A DNA stretch of 64,000 nt from Ancylobacter aquaticus (GCF_004339465.1 NZ_SMFY01000002.1:620001-684000); one strand, 5' to 3'. Positions 19,591-30,499 are shown, counted from the stretch's first letter. Program-made: numbers and translations. The notes: generated by a model not told the origin, from the sequence alone.

Positions 19591-21304
19591 AGCACGCCGT
19601 CTCGGCCGCGCCGCCGGGGTGAGTGACCGCGCCATCACGGGCGGGTCCCACGGCCTGCGCGAACTTCCAGATGGCCCCCGAGCCGACGGGCGACGGACGG
19701 GGTTTCCACTCCGCCCGGCGGGCGGCGAGTTCCTCGTCCGAAAGTGCCACGTCAAGCGTGCCCTCGATCGCGTCGATAGTGATGATGTCGCCGTCGCGCA
19801 GCAGCCCGATCGGGCCGCCGACCGCCGCTTCTGGCCCGACATGGCCAATGCAGAAACCACGCGTGGCGCCCGAGAAGCGTCCGTCGGTGATCAGCGCCAC
19901 CTTGTCGCCCACGCCTTGCCCGTAAAGGGCGGCGGTGGTGGACAGCATTTCCCGCATGCCAGGGCCGCCCTTGGGCCCCTCATAGCGGATGACCAGCACC
20001 TCGCCCTCTTCATAGGCGCGGTGGGTCACGGCCTCGAAGCACGCTTCCTCGCCGTCGAAGCAGCGGGCCGGGCCGGTGAATTTCTGGGTCTTGAGGCCCG
20101 CCACCTTCACGATGGCGCCATCGGGGGCGAGGTTGCCCTGCAGGCCGACCACGCCGCCGGTGACGGTGATCGGGTCGTTGGCCGGACGCACCACGTCCTG
20201 GTGCGGGTTCCATTTCACCGAGGCGAGGTTCTCGGCGATGGTGCGGCCGGTCACGGTGAGGCAGTCGCCGTGCAGGAAGCCGTTGTCCAGCAGCGTCTTC
20301 ATCAGCAGCGGAATGCCGCCGGCCTCGAACATGTCCTTGGCGACATAGCGCCCGCCGGGCTTGAGATCGGCGATGTAGGGCGTGCGCTTGAAGATCTCGG
20401 CGACGTCGAACAGGTCGAACTTGATGCCGACCTCATGCGCCATCGCCGGCAGATGCAGCGCCGCATTGGTGGAACCGCCCGACGCAGCGACCACGGTCGC
20501 GGCATTCTCCAGCGCCTTCAGCGTGACGATGTCGCGCGGGCGGATATTGCGGGCGACGAGGTCCATGATCTGCTCGCCGGCCGCCATGCAGAAGCGGTCG
20601 CGGATCTCGTAGGGCGCCGGCGCGCCGGCCGAATAGGGCAGCGCGAGGCCGATCGCCTCGGAAACGGTGGCCATGGTGTTGGCGGTGAACTGCGCGCCGC
20701 AGGCCCCGGCGGAGGGACACGCAACCTGCTCCAGCTCATCGAGGTCGTCATCGGACATCAGGCCGACCGAATGCTTGCCGACCGCCTCGAACATGTCCTG
20801 CACCGTCACCGGCTGGCCCCGGAAGGAGCCCGGCAGGATGGAGCCGCCATAAATGAAGATCGACGGCACGTTGAGGCGCAGCATCGCCATCATCATGCCC
20901 GGCAGCGACTTGTCGCAGCCCGCCAGTCCGACCAGCGCGTCATAGGCATGGCCGCGAATGGTCAGTTCGACCGAGTCGGCGATGACCTCGCGGGAGGCCA
21001 GCGAGGCCTTCATGCCGTCATGGCCCATCGCGATGCCGTCCGTGACGGTGATGGTGCAGAATTCACGCGGCGTGCCGGCGGCAGCGGAGACGCCTTTCTT
21101 CACCGCCTGCGCCTGGCGCATCAGCGAAATATTGCACGGCGCGGCCTCGTTCCAGCACGAGGCGACGCCGACCAGCGGCTGGTGGATCTGCTCGCGGGTC
21201 AGACCCATCGCGTAGAGATAGGAGCGGTGCGGCGCGCGCGACGGGCCTTCCGTCACATGGCGGCTCGGCAGGTTCCGCTTGTCGATGATCGTCCTGACGT
21301 CCAT
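19577..21304 (-). CDS. ilvD: Dihydroxy-acid dehydratase
   Basis: A roughly 575-residue Fe-S dehydratase in valine, leucine and isoleucine synthesis. The signature [16 protein letters not shown] and the cysteines in [11 protein letters not shown] and [15 protein letters not shown] (cluster ligands) are present, as is the [15 protein letters not shown] block. The ATG at 21304 ([11 protein letters not shown]) fits the family; the frame is open to 21355. It overlaps the downstream exoR-like gene, so the biosynthetic gene and the regulator share a transcript. Confidence 0.95.
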   Translation of the reverse strand: MDVRTIIDKRNLPSRHVTEGPSRAPHRSYLYAMGLTREQIHQPLVGVASCWNEAAPCNISLMRQAQAVKKGVSAAAGTPREFCTITVTDGIAMGHDGMKASLASREVIADSVELTIRGHAYDALVGLAGCDKSLPGMMMAMLRLNVPSIFIYGGSILPGSFRGQPVTVQDMFEAVGKHSVGLMSDDDLDELEQVACPSAGACGAQFTANTMATVSEAIGLALPYSAGAPAPYEIRDRFCMAAGEQIMDLVARNIRPRDIVTLKALENAATVVAASGGSTNAALHLPAMAHEVGIKFDLFDVAEIFKRTPYIADLKPGGRYVAKDMFEAGGIPLLMKTLLDNGFLHGDCLTVTGRTIAENLASVKWNPHQDVVRPANDPITVTGGVVGLQGNLAPDGAIVKVAGLKTQKFTGPARCFDGEEACFEAVTHRAYEEGEVLVIRYEGPKGGPGMREMLSTTAALYGQGVGDKVALITDGRFSGATRGFCIGHVGPEAAVGGPIGLLRDGDIITIDAIEGTLDVALSDEELAARRAEWKPRPSPVGSGAIWKFAQAVGPARDGAVTHPGGAAETACYADV

Positions 21305-21549
21305 TTTCTTCACGCATCCCGGTGCGGAGGCTCTTGTCGGCGCCGCATCCGGCACCTTTATCCCCCGTCTATCCGTCGGATTTCGTGCCGGTTTGTGGCG
21401 GCATCGCGGCGTCCGCGTCGCAGCCTCCGGTTATGGTTGCGAATGCGTGACACTGTTGCCAGCCAGTCACAAAATCGCGATAGCGAGACGGGTGAAGAAT
21501 CGGCCTCTTCGGCGGCCTGCGGGCCGTCGGGAAAACCAGGGAGAGCAAC

Positions 21550-21750
21550 ATGCCGAGCGGCAATATCGTGGAGCGCCTGCGGGCGATGGCGGCGGATATG
21601 GACCAGTTCCGCTGCGACAAGGTCGAGGACGAGCTTTCAGAAGCCGCCGATGTCATCGAGCGGTTGCGCGCGGAGCTCGACCGCATGGAATCGCGGCTGG
21701 CGGCGGCATCCGGGGCGCCGGCTCCCAGCCCCGCGACCGGACAGCGTTGA
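21550..21750 (+). CDS. Small coiled-coil hypothetical protein
   Basis: A 66-residue acidic protein, predicted almost wholly helical, with heptad-like Leu/Met spacing (IVERLRAMAADMDQF, ADVIERLRAELDRMESRL) and an Ala/Pro tail. GGGAGAG lies six bases before the ATG, and no gene overlaps it on the other strand, so it is likely real. One cysteine at about residue 22. It stands alone between ilvD and mgtC. Function not recognised. Confidence 0.65.
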   Translation: MPSGNIVERLRAMAADMDQFRCDKVEDELSEAADVIERLRAELDRMESRLAAASGAPAPSPATGQR

Positions 21751-21808
21751 GCGGAAGCGGGAAGCAGGCTAGGCGAGCCCGCTCCGGGGCCCCACCGGCC
21801 GGAGGCAC

Positions 21809-22522
21809 CTAAAGCGTCCGGCTCAGCCAGCCGGCACTGCTGACGCCGCGCAGCTCGCGCAGGGTCTCGACCACCGAGTCGAGTTCCTCGCCCTTTGCCG
21901 AGGTTGCCACCAGACGAGCCGTGAGTTCTTCCGACTGGTCGCCCTGCCGGTTGGACACGATGTCGGCTACCGGGTATTTCGCGGCCTGCAGTTCCGCCGT
22001 AACGCGGGCCTTCAGGTCGGCCGCGCGCAACGTCTCCACGACGAGGACGACCTCGAAGGTCGCCTCCCCCGTGCTCACATCGGTCGGCAGCCGCTCCAGC
22101 CACTTCGCCAGCGGACGCAGCATGATGTTGCCGGCGAGAACGAACAGGGTGAGCAGGCCCGCCTGCGCGATCAGGTCCGCCCCGGCACACGCCCCCACCG
22201 CCGCCGAGCACCACAGCGTCGCCGCCGTGTTCAGGCCACGGATGTTGGCGCCCTCCTTCATGATTACGCCGGCGCCGAGAAAGCCGATGCCCGACACGAC
22301 ATAGGCGATGACCCTTACCGCCCCGTCGTGCCCCGTCAGGTTCATCGCCATGTCGACGAACTGGCAGGCGCCGACGGCCACCAGCACATTGGTCCTGAGC
22401 CCAGCCGTGCGCTGGCGCCACTGCCGCTCCGCCCCTATCAGCGTGGCGAAGGCGAAGGCCGCGATGAGGCTTGCCAGCGTGTCGGCAAAATCGCTGCCTC
22501 GGAAGGTTTCGAGAAACTGCAT
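21809..22522 (-). CDS. MgtC/SapB-family membrane protein
   Basis: About 237 residues. An N-terminal MgtC domain has four to five membrane helices and the conserved GAERQWRQRTAGLRTN and GAGVIMKEG motifs. A cytoplasmic ACT-like C-terminal domain (about 145-237) follows. Family members affect magnesium homeostasis and intracellular survival by modulating F-type ATPase. The ATG at 22522 was preferred to a GTG one codon earlier. Same strand as valS, separated by about 155 bases. Confidence 0.88.
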   Translation of the reverse strand: MQFLETFRGSDFADTLASLIAAFAFATLIGAERQWRQRTAGLRTNVLVAVGACQFVDMAMNLTGHDGAVRVIAYVVSGIGFLGAGVIMKEGANIRGLNTAATLWCSAAVGACAGADLIAQAGLLTLFVLAGNIMLRPLAKWLERLPTDVSTGEATFEVVLVVETLRAADLKARVTAELQAAKYPVADIVSNRQGDQSEELTARLVATSAKGEELDSVVETLRELRGVSSAGWLSRTL

Positions 22523-22677
22523 CACGTCCCCGGTTGGCGATCTGTCGGTGCCTTCGGCACCCCACGAACCTCACCAATATACCACCCGCGCCGCCGCGCC
22601 ACCCTCTCCCGCTTGCCGCCGCAAGCAGGAGAGGGCCGTAGGGTGGGGCGGGACGCTCAGCCGGACGGCCCGGCGCC

Positions 22678-25509
22678 TCAGCCCATGCGGCCAAGCCGTG
22701 CCAGCGCCTCGCGGATGCGCGCGGCCCGGTCGGAGGCCGCCTCGCGGCGCTCGCGCTGCTCCTCGATAACTTCCTCGGGTGCACGTTTGATGAAATCGGC
22801 ATTCCCGAGCTTGGCGTCGACCTTGGCGATATCGTCGGAGGCCTTGGCCAGTTCCTTGGCGAGGCGCGCGCCTTCTGCCTCCATGTCGATGACGCCCGCC
22901 AGCGGCAGCGCCGCCGTCTCGCCGCGCACGACGATCTGCACCGAACCTGCCGGGGCCTCGGCCTCGAAGGAGATCGAGGACAGGCGGGCAAGGCGGGTCA
23001 GCGTGTCGAGCCACACCACCACCCGCTCGCGCACCTCCTCGGGCACCCCCACCAGAACCAGCGGCAGTTGCGCGCCCGCCGGCACGTTCATCTCGGCGCG
23101 GACGGAGCGAATCTCGGTGATGAGATCGAGCAGCCAGCCGATCTCGGCTTCCGCGTCCGGTGCTTCGAGCCCTTCCAGCGCCGGCCATTGCGCCAGCGCC
23201 AGCAGGCTCGCGCGCGGGGCGCCGGTCTCGGCGGTGCGCGCCCACAGCTCTTCGGTAAGGAAGGGCATGAAGGGGTGCAGCATCTTCAGTATCTCGTCGA
23301 GCACGAAGGCGGTGGTCGCCCGCGTCTCGTCCTTCCAGCCGCCATTGCCGTTGAACACCGGCTTGGCGAGTTCGAGATACCAGTCGCAGAAGATGTTCCA
23401 CACGAAGCGATAGGCCGCGCCGGCCGCCTCGTTGAATCTGTAGGCCTCCAGCGCCTGCGTGATCTCCGTGCCGGCCTTCTGCGTCTCCGAGAGAATCCAG
23501 CGGTTGAGCCGGGATTCGGCATTGCGCGGCACGAAGGCGGGATCGCGCCCGCAGCCATTCATCTCGGCGAAGCGGGCGGCGTTCCACAGCTTGGTGGAGA
23601 AGTTGCGGTAGCCCTCGACGCGAGCCGGGGCGAGCTTGATGTCGCGCCCCTGCGCCGCCATCGCGGCAAGCGTGAAGCGCAGCGCGTCGGCACCGTATTT
23701 CGACACGAGGTCGAGCGGGTCGATGACGTTACCCTTGGACTTCGACATCTTGGCGCCCTTCTCGTCGCGGACGAGGGCGTGGATGTAGACATCCTTGAAG
23801 GGCACGTCGGGCATGAAGTGCAGCCCCATCATCATCATCCGGGCGACCCAGAAGAAGATGATGTCAAAGCCGGTGATGAGCACCGTGGTGGGGTAGAAGC
23901 GCGTGACTTCCGCCGTCTCGTCCGGCCAACCCAGCGTCGAGAACGGCCACAGCGCGGAAGAGAACCAGGTGTCGAGCACGTCCTCGTCGCGGGTGATCAG
24001 CGCCGCGCGCTTTTCCGGGTCGGCGGCGAGTTCCTGCGCCTCGGCGTCGGTGATGATGCCGTTCTGCACGCAATGAGCGAGCGCGGCGGCAACAGCCGCC
24101 TCTTCCGTCTCCTCGACGAAGATGGTGCCGTCCGGCCCATACCAGGCCGGGATCTGGTGGCCCCACCACAGTTGGCGCGAGACGCACCAGGGCTGGATGT
24201 TCTCCAGCCACTCGAAATAGGTCTTTTCCCAGTTCTTCGGCACGAAGTTCGTCCGCCCCTCGCGCACGGCGGCGAGCGCCGGTTGCGCGAGGGTGTGGGC
24301 GTCGACATACCACTGGTCGGTCAGCCACGGCTCGATGACCACGTTGGAGCGGTCGCCATGCGGCACCATGTGGGTGTGCGGCTCGATGCGGTCGAGAACG
24401 TCGCGCTCCTCCATGAGCGTGACAATGGCCTTGCGCGCCGCCTCGCGCGACAGCCCGTCCAGCGCCAGCGCGGCGTCAAGATCCGCGCCCGCCTGCGCCC
24501 CGGTGAGGAAGTCCTCATTGCCGGCCAGCGTTACCCGCGCCTCGGCATCGAGCACGTTGATCATCGGCAGGTCGTGCCGACGGCCGACCTCGAAATCGTT
24601 GAAGTCGTGCGCCGGGGTGATCTTCACCGCGCCGGTGCCCTTGGTCGGGTCGGAATAGGCGTCCGGCACGATGGGGATCAGCCGGCCGACCAGCGGCAGG
24701 CGCACCTTCGCATTGGCCGCGACAAGGCCCTGATAGCGCGGGTCTTCCGGGTGCACCGCCACGGCCGTGTCGCCGAGCATGGTTTCCGGGCGGGTGGTGG
24801 CGACGACGATATAGTCGCGGGTCTCGAATTCGGTGGGCTGGTCGTGCTCGTCGAAAGCGATGGGGTGCTCATAGGTCACGCCATCGGCCAGCGGGTAGCG
24901 CAGGTGCCAGAGATGGCCCTTCACCTCGACCTGAAGCACTTCAAGGTCAGAAATGGCGGACTGGAACTTCGGGTCCCAGTTTACCAGCCGCTTGTCCTTG
25001 TAGATCAGCCCTTCCTTGTAGAGCCGCACGAACACCTTGAGCACCGCGCGGGACAGGCCCTCATCCATGGTGAAGCGCTCGCGCGACCAGTCGCAGGACG
25101 CGCCGAGCTTCTTCAGCTGGTTGATGATGGTGCCGCCGGATTCTTCCTTCCACGCCCAGATGCGCTCGACGAAGGCGGCGCGGCCCATGTCGCGGCGGCC
25201 GGGAAGCTGGCGCTCGGCGAGCTGGCGCTCCACCACCATCTGGGTGGCGATTCCGGCATGGTCGGTGCCGACCTGCCAAAGCACGTCCTTGCCGCGCATA
25301 CGCTCGAAGCGGGCGAGAATATCCTGCAGCGTGTTGTTGAGCGCGTGCCCCATATGGAGCGAGCCGGTGACGTTGGGCGGCGGGATGACGATGCAATAGG
25401 GCTCGGCCCCTGCCCGCTCCGGACGCCCGGCCGTGAAGGCTCCCGCCTCCACCCAGCTCTGGTAGATGCGGTCTTCGACGGCGGCGGGATCGAACCTGTT
25501 GTCGAGCAT
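22678..25509 (-). CDS. valS: Valyl-tRNA synthetase
   Basis: A 943-residue class I synthetase. The HIGH-type motif lies in [13 protein letters not shown] (about 46-58) and the KMSKS loop in [12 protein letters not shown] (about 575). The CP1 editing domain and tRNA-binding C-terminal coiled coil (about 870-935) are present. It follows popZ and tolC on the same strand, the conserved alphaproteobacterial order. A very long antisense open frame over this gene is a high-GC artefact. Confidence 0.97.
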   Translation of the reverse strand: MLDNRFDPAAVEDRIYQSWVEAGAFTAGRPERAGAEPYCIVIPPPNVTGSLHMGHALNNTLQDILARFERMRGKDVLWQVGTDHAGIATQMVVERQLAERQLPGRRDMGRAAFVERIWAWKEESGGTIINQLKKLGASCDWSRERFTMDEGLSRAVLKVFVRLYKEGLIYKDKRLVNWDPKFQSAISDLEVLQVEVKGHLWHLRYPLADGVTYEHPIAFDEHDQPTEFETRDYIVVATTRPETMLGDTAVAVHPEDPRYQGLVAANAKVRLPLVGRLIPIVPDAYSDPTKGTGAVKITPAHDFNDFEVGRRHDLPMINVLDAEARVTLAGNEDFLTGAQAGADLDAALALDGLSREAARKAIVTLMEERDVLDRIEPHTHMVPHGDRSNVVIEPWLTDQWYVDAHTLAQPALAAVREGRTNFVPKNWEKTYFEWLENIQPWCVSRQLWWGHQIPAWYGPDGTIFVEETEEAAVAAALAHCVQNGIITDAEAQELAADPEKRAALITRDEDVLDTWFSSALWPFSTLGWPDETAEVTRFYPTTVLITGFDIIFFWVARMMMMGLHFMPDVPFKDVYIHALVRDEKGAKMSKSKGNVIDPLDLVSKYGADALRFTLAAMAAQGRDIKLAPARVEGYRNFSTKLWNAARFAEMNGCGRDPAFVPRNAESRLNRWILSETQKAGTEITQALEAYRFNEAAGAAYRFVWNIFCDWYLELAKPVFNGNGGWKDETRATTAFVLDEILKMLHPFMPFLTEELWARTAETGAPRASLLALAQWPALEGLEAPDAEAEIGWLLDLITEIRSVRAEMNVPAGAQLPLVLVGVPEEVRERVVVWLDTLTRLARLSSISFEAEAPAGSVQIVVRGETAALPLAGVIDMEAEGARLAKELAKASDDIAKVDAKLGNADFIKRAPEEVIEEQRERREAASDRAARIREALARLGRMG

Positions 25510-25666
25510 TTTGGCTCCGGCACCTCAATTGAATGGGTGCGAGAGAAAGCGGAGCGGATGCCGCGAGTCAACTCGCCAGCAGCCAGCACGTCCCTAAAGC
25601 AGGGGTCGGGCGCCGCTTTCGGCGGCGTCGGGAGGGCGTTTTCGGGAAGCCGAGGCCGGCTTCGGC

Positions 25667-27349
25667 TTACTGCCCGTGCCGGGCGACACGCTCGATTTCC
25701 GCTCGCACCAGCCGCTCGACAAGGGCCGGCAGGTTCTCGTCGAGCCAGGCCTTGAGCATGGGCCGCAGCGCGTCGGTGACGAGATCGTCGACCGAACGGT
25801 GCGGCGCGGCGCTCATCGTGCGCTGCAACGATCCGAAGGCGGCCGACACGGCGCTGCTGGCCGGCGCCGACACCAGCCGCTCGCGCGCCGGCTCGGATTG
25901 ATCGGTGGCGCCCTGCCGGTTGCTGGCCACCAGGCGCGATTCCGACAGGCGGGTCTCCGCGAGACGGGCCTCCGCGAGGTTCGCTTCATGCCCGCGCACC
26001 TCGGAAGAACGCGGCTCCATCGGGCGGGCTTCCGAAGGACGCGTCTCCGTCGCGCGAAAATCCGGGCGCGACGCGGGCGCGACCGGCGGCACCGCTGATG
26101 AAGTCTCATCCTTTACCGGCACGACAAAGACCGCGCCCTCGCGGGTCGGCTCAAAATGGGACGTGCGCGCCGCCGGCGCCGGCATCTCGGTGGGCTCGGC
26201 AACCGGGAGCGCCTCGCGCCCCGGCGCGGGCGCCACGATGGCCGTCGGGCTCGCCGGGGCTGGCGACACGACAGGATCGGCCTTGGCTGGCTCGCTCTGG
26301 ACCGTGCGGACCTCGGCCGTGGAGACATCCGTGCCGGACGGCTCTGCGGATTCGGGCACCGTCGCGGCGCTTTCCGCTGTCACCGGCCCGGACACCGCCG
26401 GCTCGTTCATCGCCACATTCGCCAGTTCGGCCTGAACGGCCTGTTCCACCAGCGCTAGGTCGAGCAGCGCGGCCGCCAGCGGCTTGTCGAGATCGCTATC
26501 GAGCGGTGCCAGCGGCTTGACGACCGATGGGCGGGAGAAGGACGGCCGCACGGGAGGCAGTCCGCTCATCCGGGTGCCGCCGTCAATCCCGCCACGCGGC
26601 GGATACAGCGAGGCGCCGAGGGCCGGCCGGGCCGGGGCACTTGGCGCCGGGGCAATTGGCGCCGAGGCAGTTGACGCTGGGGCGCTCGGTGCCGGGGCAT
26701 TTGGCGCCGACGCACGTATTTCCGGCAGCGAATCCGGCGCCGGGCTGCGCGGCTCGACGAGCCGGGGCTCCGGCCGCGGCCGTGCCTCGCTCAGCGGGCG
26801 CAGATCGGGCATGGGCCGGGAATCGGGAAACAGCCGCGGCTCGACGCGGCGAGGCTCGGGAGCCCGGCTCTCGCTCGCCGGACGGGCCGGCAGTGGCACC
26901 TCAAGGGCGCGCGCGGCAGAACCGCCCGAATAGACCGCACCCGCCGGCGCACGGGTCGCGACGGACGGGGTCGAGAACGGGGCGGCGGCCAGCACGGAAG
27001 CGGAAACCGTCACGGGGCGCGGCGTGAACGGGTCGGTCGCCGGCGCACGGCCACGCGGCGCGTAGTCCACGGGGTTCTCGACCCGCTCGCGGTAGGGCGG
27101 GGGCGCATAGGAGAGCGCTTCGGACGACGCCGTGCTCGCCATCGCCCGCTGCGGCGCGGCGGCGACGGGGCGCGGAGCAGGCTCGCGGACCGGCGCGACA
27201 TCCCGGCTGGCCGGCGCCTCGCGCGCGGGGCGCGGCGCATCGCTGCGTGTCGCCGCCGGATCGGCAGCGACCTCGTCGGAAATGATGCGACGGATGGAGG
27301 CCAGGATTTCCTCCATCGACGGCTCACTGCCTCTCGCATTCACCGGCAT
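25667..27349 (-). CDS. popZ: PopZ-like polar organizing protein (DUF2497), unusually long
   Basis: About 560 residues. The N-terminal helix SMEEILASIRRIISDE and the C-terminal oligomerisation region (DDLVTDALRPMLKAWLDENL and EIERVARHGQ) match PopZ, the cell-pole scaffold that anchors the centromere and polar signalling proteins. Caulobacter PopZ is about 177 residues. Here the middle is a very long Pro/Ala/Glu/Arg-rich disordered linker with tandem short repeats. The ATG at 27349 was chosen; the frame opens at 27403. The flanking tolC and valS support the identity. Confidence 0.88.
   Translation of the reverse strand: MPVNARGSEPSMEEILASIRRIISDEVAADPAATRSDAPRPAREAPASRDVAPVREPAPRPVAAAPQRAMASTASSEALSYAPPPYRERVENPVDYAPRGRAPATDPFTPRPVTVSASVLAAAPFSTPSVATRAPAGAVYSGGSAARALEVPLPARPASESRAPEPRRVEPRLFPDSRPMPDLRPLSEARPRPEPRLVEPRSPAPDSLPEIRASAPNAPAPSAPASTASAPIAPAPSAPARPALGASLYPPRGGIDGGTRMSGLPPVRPSFSRPSVVKPLAPLDSDLDKPLAAALLDLALVEQAVQAELANVAMNEPAVSGPVTAESAATVPESAEPSGTDVSTAEVRTVQSEPAKADPVVSPAPASPTAIVAPAPGREALPVAEPTEMPAPAARTSHFEPTREGAVFVVPVKDETSSAVPPVAPASRPDFRATETRPSEARPMEPRSSEVRGHEANLAEARLAETRLSESRLVASNRQGATDQSEPARERLVSAPASSAVSAAFGSLQRTMSAAPHRSVDDLVTDALRPMLKAWLDENLPALVERLVRAEIERVARHGQ
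26635..26712 (-). repeat. Imperfect 18-bp tandem repeats in popZ
   Basis: Four to five copies of a unit resembling GGGGCATTTGGCGCC, coding for APNAPAPSAPA-type segments in the disordered linker of PopZ. In frame, so linker length can change without frameshift. Confidence 0.7.
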
Positions 27350-27583
27350 GCGCTGCTTTCCGATCCCAGGGTTGATGGCGCTCGGCCGAGGCGCACGACT
27401 CAACCCGTTAACACTTCGTAAAGTGTGAACCGCCCGAGGCGGAACGCCAAGATGTAACCCGGCGGGACCAACAACGTTCGACCGCTAGGGTTAACGCCGC
27501 CCGCAAACCCGCTCGCAGTGAGCTGCCCCTCCCCCGCTACCGCAGGCGCCGATCTTCCGGCGCCGTGCGGGCGGGCCTCAGGC

Positions 27584-28993
27584 TCACTGCCCGCCCGGCG
27601 TCCGCACGCCGATCCAGGCGTCGCGCACCTGGTTGTAGTGAATCTGCGGGTTGTACACCGGAACCTTGAGCGCGAGCGTGACGGCGCTCAGATGGCCGCT
27701 GGCGGACAGCACCGCATAGGAGGCGACGACCCGGTCACGCTGGGCGATGACGAGACTGGCACGGGCGTTGAACAACGCCGTCTGCGCGTTCAGCACATCG
27801 AGCGTGGTGCGCTGGCCGACGCGCCATTCCTCGCGCACGCCGCGCAGGGCGATCTCGTTCGCCGCCACGGCGGCCTGTGCCGATTCGATGGCGGCCTTCG
27901 CCGCTTCGAGCGCACCCCAGAACTGCACGACATTGGCCCGCACCTGCTCGCGGTTCACGTCGACCTCGATCCGCAGCTGGCCGAGGGTCTCCTTGGCCTG
28001 GCGGATGGTCGCGTATTCGCTGCCGCCCTGGTAGATCGGCACGGTCAGGTTCAGCGTTGCGGCGGCAGCGGTCTGACGGCTGACACTCTGGCTGCTATTA
28101 TAGCCCGAGGACGCCGAGCCGTTCAGGCTCAGCGTCGGCGACAGCGCCGACTCCGCAACCTTCACATTGGACAAGCCGGCATCGACGGCGAACTCCGCCG
28201 ATTTCACCGCCGGATGCCGGGTCAGGCCGGAATCGACGGCGAGTTTCTCGCTCTTCGGCAGCAGGCGGTCGATCGGACGGCCCGGGCTCAGCTTGGTCGG
28301 GCGCAGGCCAATGACCTGATAGAACACCGCATTGGCGGTGTTGAGGTTCGATTCCGCAAGCGCCAGCTCGCTCTGGGCGTTGGCGACGGAGGCTTCGGCC
28401 TGGGCGACGTCGGTGCGGGTGATCTCGCCGACCGAGAAACGGTCGCGTGCGGCGCGCAGTTCTTCGCGCAGGGCTTCGAGGTTCTGCTTCTGCAGTTCCA
28501 CCAGCGCGGCGTTCTGCAGCACGTTCATATAGGAGGTGGCGGCATCGAGAAGCACCAGCTGCTCGGTGTTGCGCAGCAATTCGCGCTGCCCGCGCACCTG
28601 CGATTCAGCGCTGCGCACTGAATTGGCGGTCCGCAACCCATCATAGATGGTCTGGCTGATGGTGATGCCGAAGCCGGTCGGGTAGGTCTTGGTGACGCTG
28701 AGAGAACCCGACCCCTGCAATGCGGCATAGCCCGAATCGAGTCGGGTTTCCGCCCATTGGGCGCCGACATAGGCGCTGCCGAACACCTGCGGGCGATAGC
28801 CCGCTAGCGCGATCGGCACATATTCATCCGTAGCGCGGGTGGCAGCACGCTGCGAATTCAATGTGGGATTGTTGCGATAGGCGGCCGAAAGCGCCTGATC
28901 GAGGGTCTGGGCATTCGCCGGCATAGCGATGCCAGCAAAAAAAGCGACCGCCGCCCACGCGACGACCTTACCCCCGGTAGTCGACACCCACAT
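27584..28993 (-). CDS. tolC: TolC-family outer membrane channel protein
   Basis: About 469 residues. A signal peptide (WAAVAFFAGIAMPANA) precedes two OEP repeats of helix-beta architecture that trimerise into the outer-membrane channel for type I secretion and drug efflux. TLDQALSAAYRNNPTLNSQRA and the second-repeat ALEAAKAAIESAQAAVAANE are typical. The ATG at 28993 has AGAGG six bases upstream; a TTG two codons earlier is the other choice. It lies in the pcm-tolC-popZ-valS block. Confidence 0.94.
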   Translation of the reverse strand: MWVSTTGGKVVAWAAVAFFAGIAMPANAQTLDQALSAAYRNNPTLNSQRAATRATDEYVPIALAGYRPQVFGSAYVGAQWAETRLDSGYAALQGSGSLSVTKTYPTGFGITISQTIYDGLRTANSVRSAESQVRGQRELLRNTEQLVLLDAATSYMNVLQNAALVELQKQNLEALREELRAARDRFSVGEITRTDVAQAEASVANAQSELALAESNLNTANAVFYQVIGLRPTKLSPGRPIDRLLPKSEKLAVDSGLTRHPAVKSAEFAVDAGLSNVKVAESALSPTLSLNGSASSGYNSSQSVSRQTAAAATLNLTVPIYQGGSEYATIRQAKETLGQLRIEVDVNREQVRANVVQFWGALEAAKAAIESAQAAVAANEIALRGVREEWRVGQRTTLDVLNAQTALFNARASLVIAQRDRVVASYAVLSASGHLSAVTLALKVPVYNPQIHYNQVRDAWIGVRTPGGQ

Positions 28994-29174
28994 GTCCAAC
29001 CTCTGCGAACGCTAATCTGATGGGAATCGCCTGCCCCCGGGCGACTCTCTCAATCTCTGTATGACGCGAACGCAAGATAGGTGCTTGGAGAGGGGCTGTG
29101 AACCGCTCGGTTTGGTCCTGTGGACGATTTAGTCGAACACGCGGCAGATCAGCCACAGGGTACGGTTGAAACCC

Positions 29175-29837
29175 TTAGAAAACAAAGCCCGGCCGCGCCT
29201 CGAAGCCCGGCAGCGTCGGCACTGCGGCGTCGAACACCACCCGCGAGCCCATGCCACCCGTCGTGTGGGTGAACACCGTCGCACGCCCCGCACGCCCCCG
29301 CCCGACCACGGCGACAAGGCGTCCGCCCGGCTTGAGCTGGGAGAGCAGCGATTCAGGCGCCGCATCGATCCCGCCATTGAGCAGGATTACGTCATAGGGC
29401 GCCTCGCCCGGCCAGCCGGCAGCCATCGGCCCCTGCACATAGGCGGCGTTGAGCAGGCCCAGTTCGAGCAGCAGGGCCGAGCCCTGCGCCGCGAGCGCCG
29501 CATCTTCCTCAAGCGCCACCACCTGCCCGGCCAGCTTGGCCAGCACGGCGGTGGAATAGCCGCTCGCCGCGCCGACATCGAGCACCAGCGCGTCGGAGCC
29601 TATCTCGGCCGCCTGCAGCAGCTTGGCGAGAACCATCGGCTCCATCAGGTAGCGCGCCGGCGCGCCCTCCTTCACCAGCACGTCGTCGTCGATATAGGCG
29701 AAGTTGCGCAGGCTGGCGGGAACGAAGCGCTCGCGCGGGGTCTCCAGCATGGCGGCGACGATGCGCAGGTCGGTGACGTCGTTGGCGCGCACCTGGGCGT
29801 CCACCATGGCGCGGCGCAGTTCGGCGAAATCGATCAT
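29175..29837 (-). CDS. Protein-L-isoaspartate methyltransferase-like protein
   Basis: A 220-residue Pcm-family methyltransferase. The start MIDFAELRRAMVDAQVRAND, the RFVPASLRNFAYIDDDV segment and the SAM motif VLDVGAASGYST are typical of the paralogue encoded upstream of tolC in Alphaproteobacteria. It differs clearly from the Pcm at 2336-2992, and some members of this branch may not repair isoaspartate. The ATG at 29837 is the family start; the frame opens further upstream. Confidence 0.88.
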   Translation of the reverse strand: MIDFAELRRAMVDAQVRANDVTDLRIVAAMLETPRERFVPASLRNFAYIDDDVLVKEGAPARYLMEPMVLAKLLQAAEIGSDALVLDVGAASGYSTAVLAKLAGQVVALEEDAALAAQGSALLLELGLLNAAYVQGPMAAGWPGEAPYDVILLNGGIDAAPESLLSQLKPGGRLVAVVGRGRAGRATVFTHTTGGMGSRVVFDAAVPTLPGFEARPGFVF

Positions 29838-30341
29838 TCGGCGACAACCTCGAAAGCAGACGGCAAGGACGCGCGCGGGCCGCGCGGGGACGAGCGCGCA
29901 CTGGCGGCGCGAGCGAACGGCGCCAGAATTGCGGCACCGGCGCGTCCATTGCAAGCGTTCTCGACGGGCGTTCTCGAAGATTTCCAGCCTGGCGTGCCAC
30001 CGTGGCTGCGGGCCGATGGTCCGCCAGCACTCCGGTCCCTCGATCGGCGATCATGGCACGCCGCGCCCTCGTTGCGAGGGAGGGCCGCAAGGCTGGAGGC
30101 GCAGCCCTGCGGCATGGTGCCCATCCCGCAAGGCTGGAGGCGCAGCAATGCGCGATGGGCACCATGCCACGAGAGCCCCACGCCACCGGAGGACCTGCCA
30201 TGCCCCTCCCCCGGATCGCCCGGCCTGGGCCGGCCCGGCGCCGCCGTCCCCAGCTTCTCGTGCCGGGTGGCGTTGCTCATCGCCCCTAGCTCTGTTATGA
30301 GCCGCCCCGGCCCATGAGGCGCCTTTCGGCGACCTCGGTCG
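29838..30341. other. Gene-free gap with palindromic repeat before tRNA-Cys
   Basis: About 500 bases with no convincing coding frame. It contains the inverted and direct repeat at 30087-30168 and GC-rich sequence otherwise. It should hold the promoter of the Pcm-like gene on the minus strand and of tRNA-Cys on the plus strand, but no clear motif was recognised. Confidence 0.6.
30087..30168. repeat. Direct plus inverted repeat element
   Basis: An 18-base sequence beginning GCAAGGCTGGAGG occurs twice (30087-30104 and 30128-30145). A perfect 15-base inverted repeat (GGCATGGTGCCCATC at 30111-30125, complement at 30154-30168) brackets the second copy. The layout resembles REP/BIME elements. Confidence 0.8.
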
Positions 30342-30415
30342 GGCCACGTGGCGGAGTGGTTACGCAGCGGACTGCAAATCCGTGCACCCCGGTTCGATTC
30401 CGGGCGTGGCCTCCA
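30342..30415 (+). tRNA. tRNA-Cys (GCA)
   Basis: A 74-base cloverleaf. The acceptor stem GGCCACG pairs with CGTGGCC, the anticodon loop reads CTGCAAA (anticodon GCA), the T arm is CCCCGGTTCGATTCCGGG, and CCA is encoded. No intron or oddity is seen. Confidence 0.95.
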
Positions 30416-30499
30416 GTTCACGCACCCGCCGCCGGCCTTGAAAAAGTGTCGGCGGCGGGTGTCGTCACCGCCTTTCTTGGCTGCCGGCGCACCCGCCGT

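Noticed and set aside
23068-25755. Antisense open frame of about 895 codons over valS
   Set aside because: ValRS on the other strand has all catalytic motifs; the antisense frame is low-complexity Arg/Gly/His-rich, a usual artefact in high-GC coding DNA.
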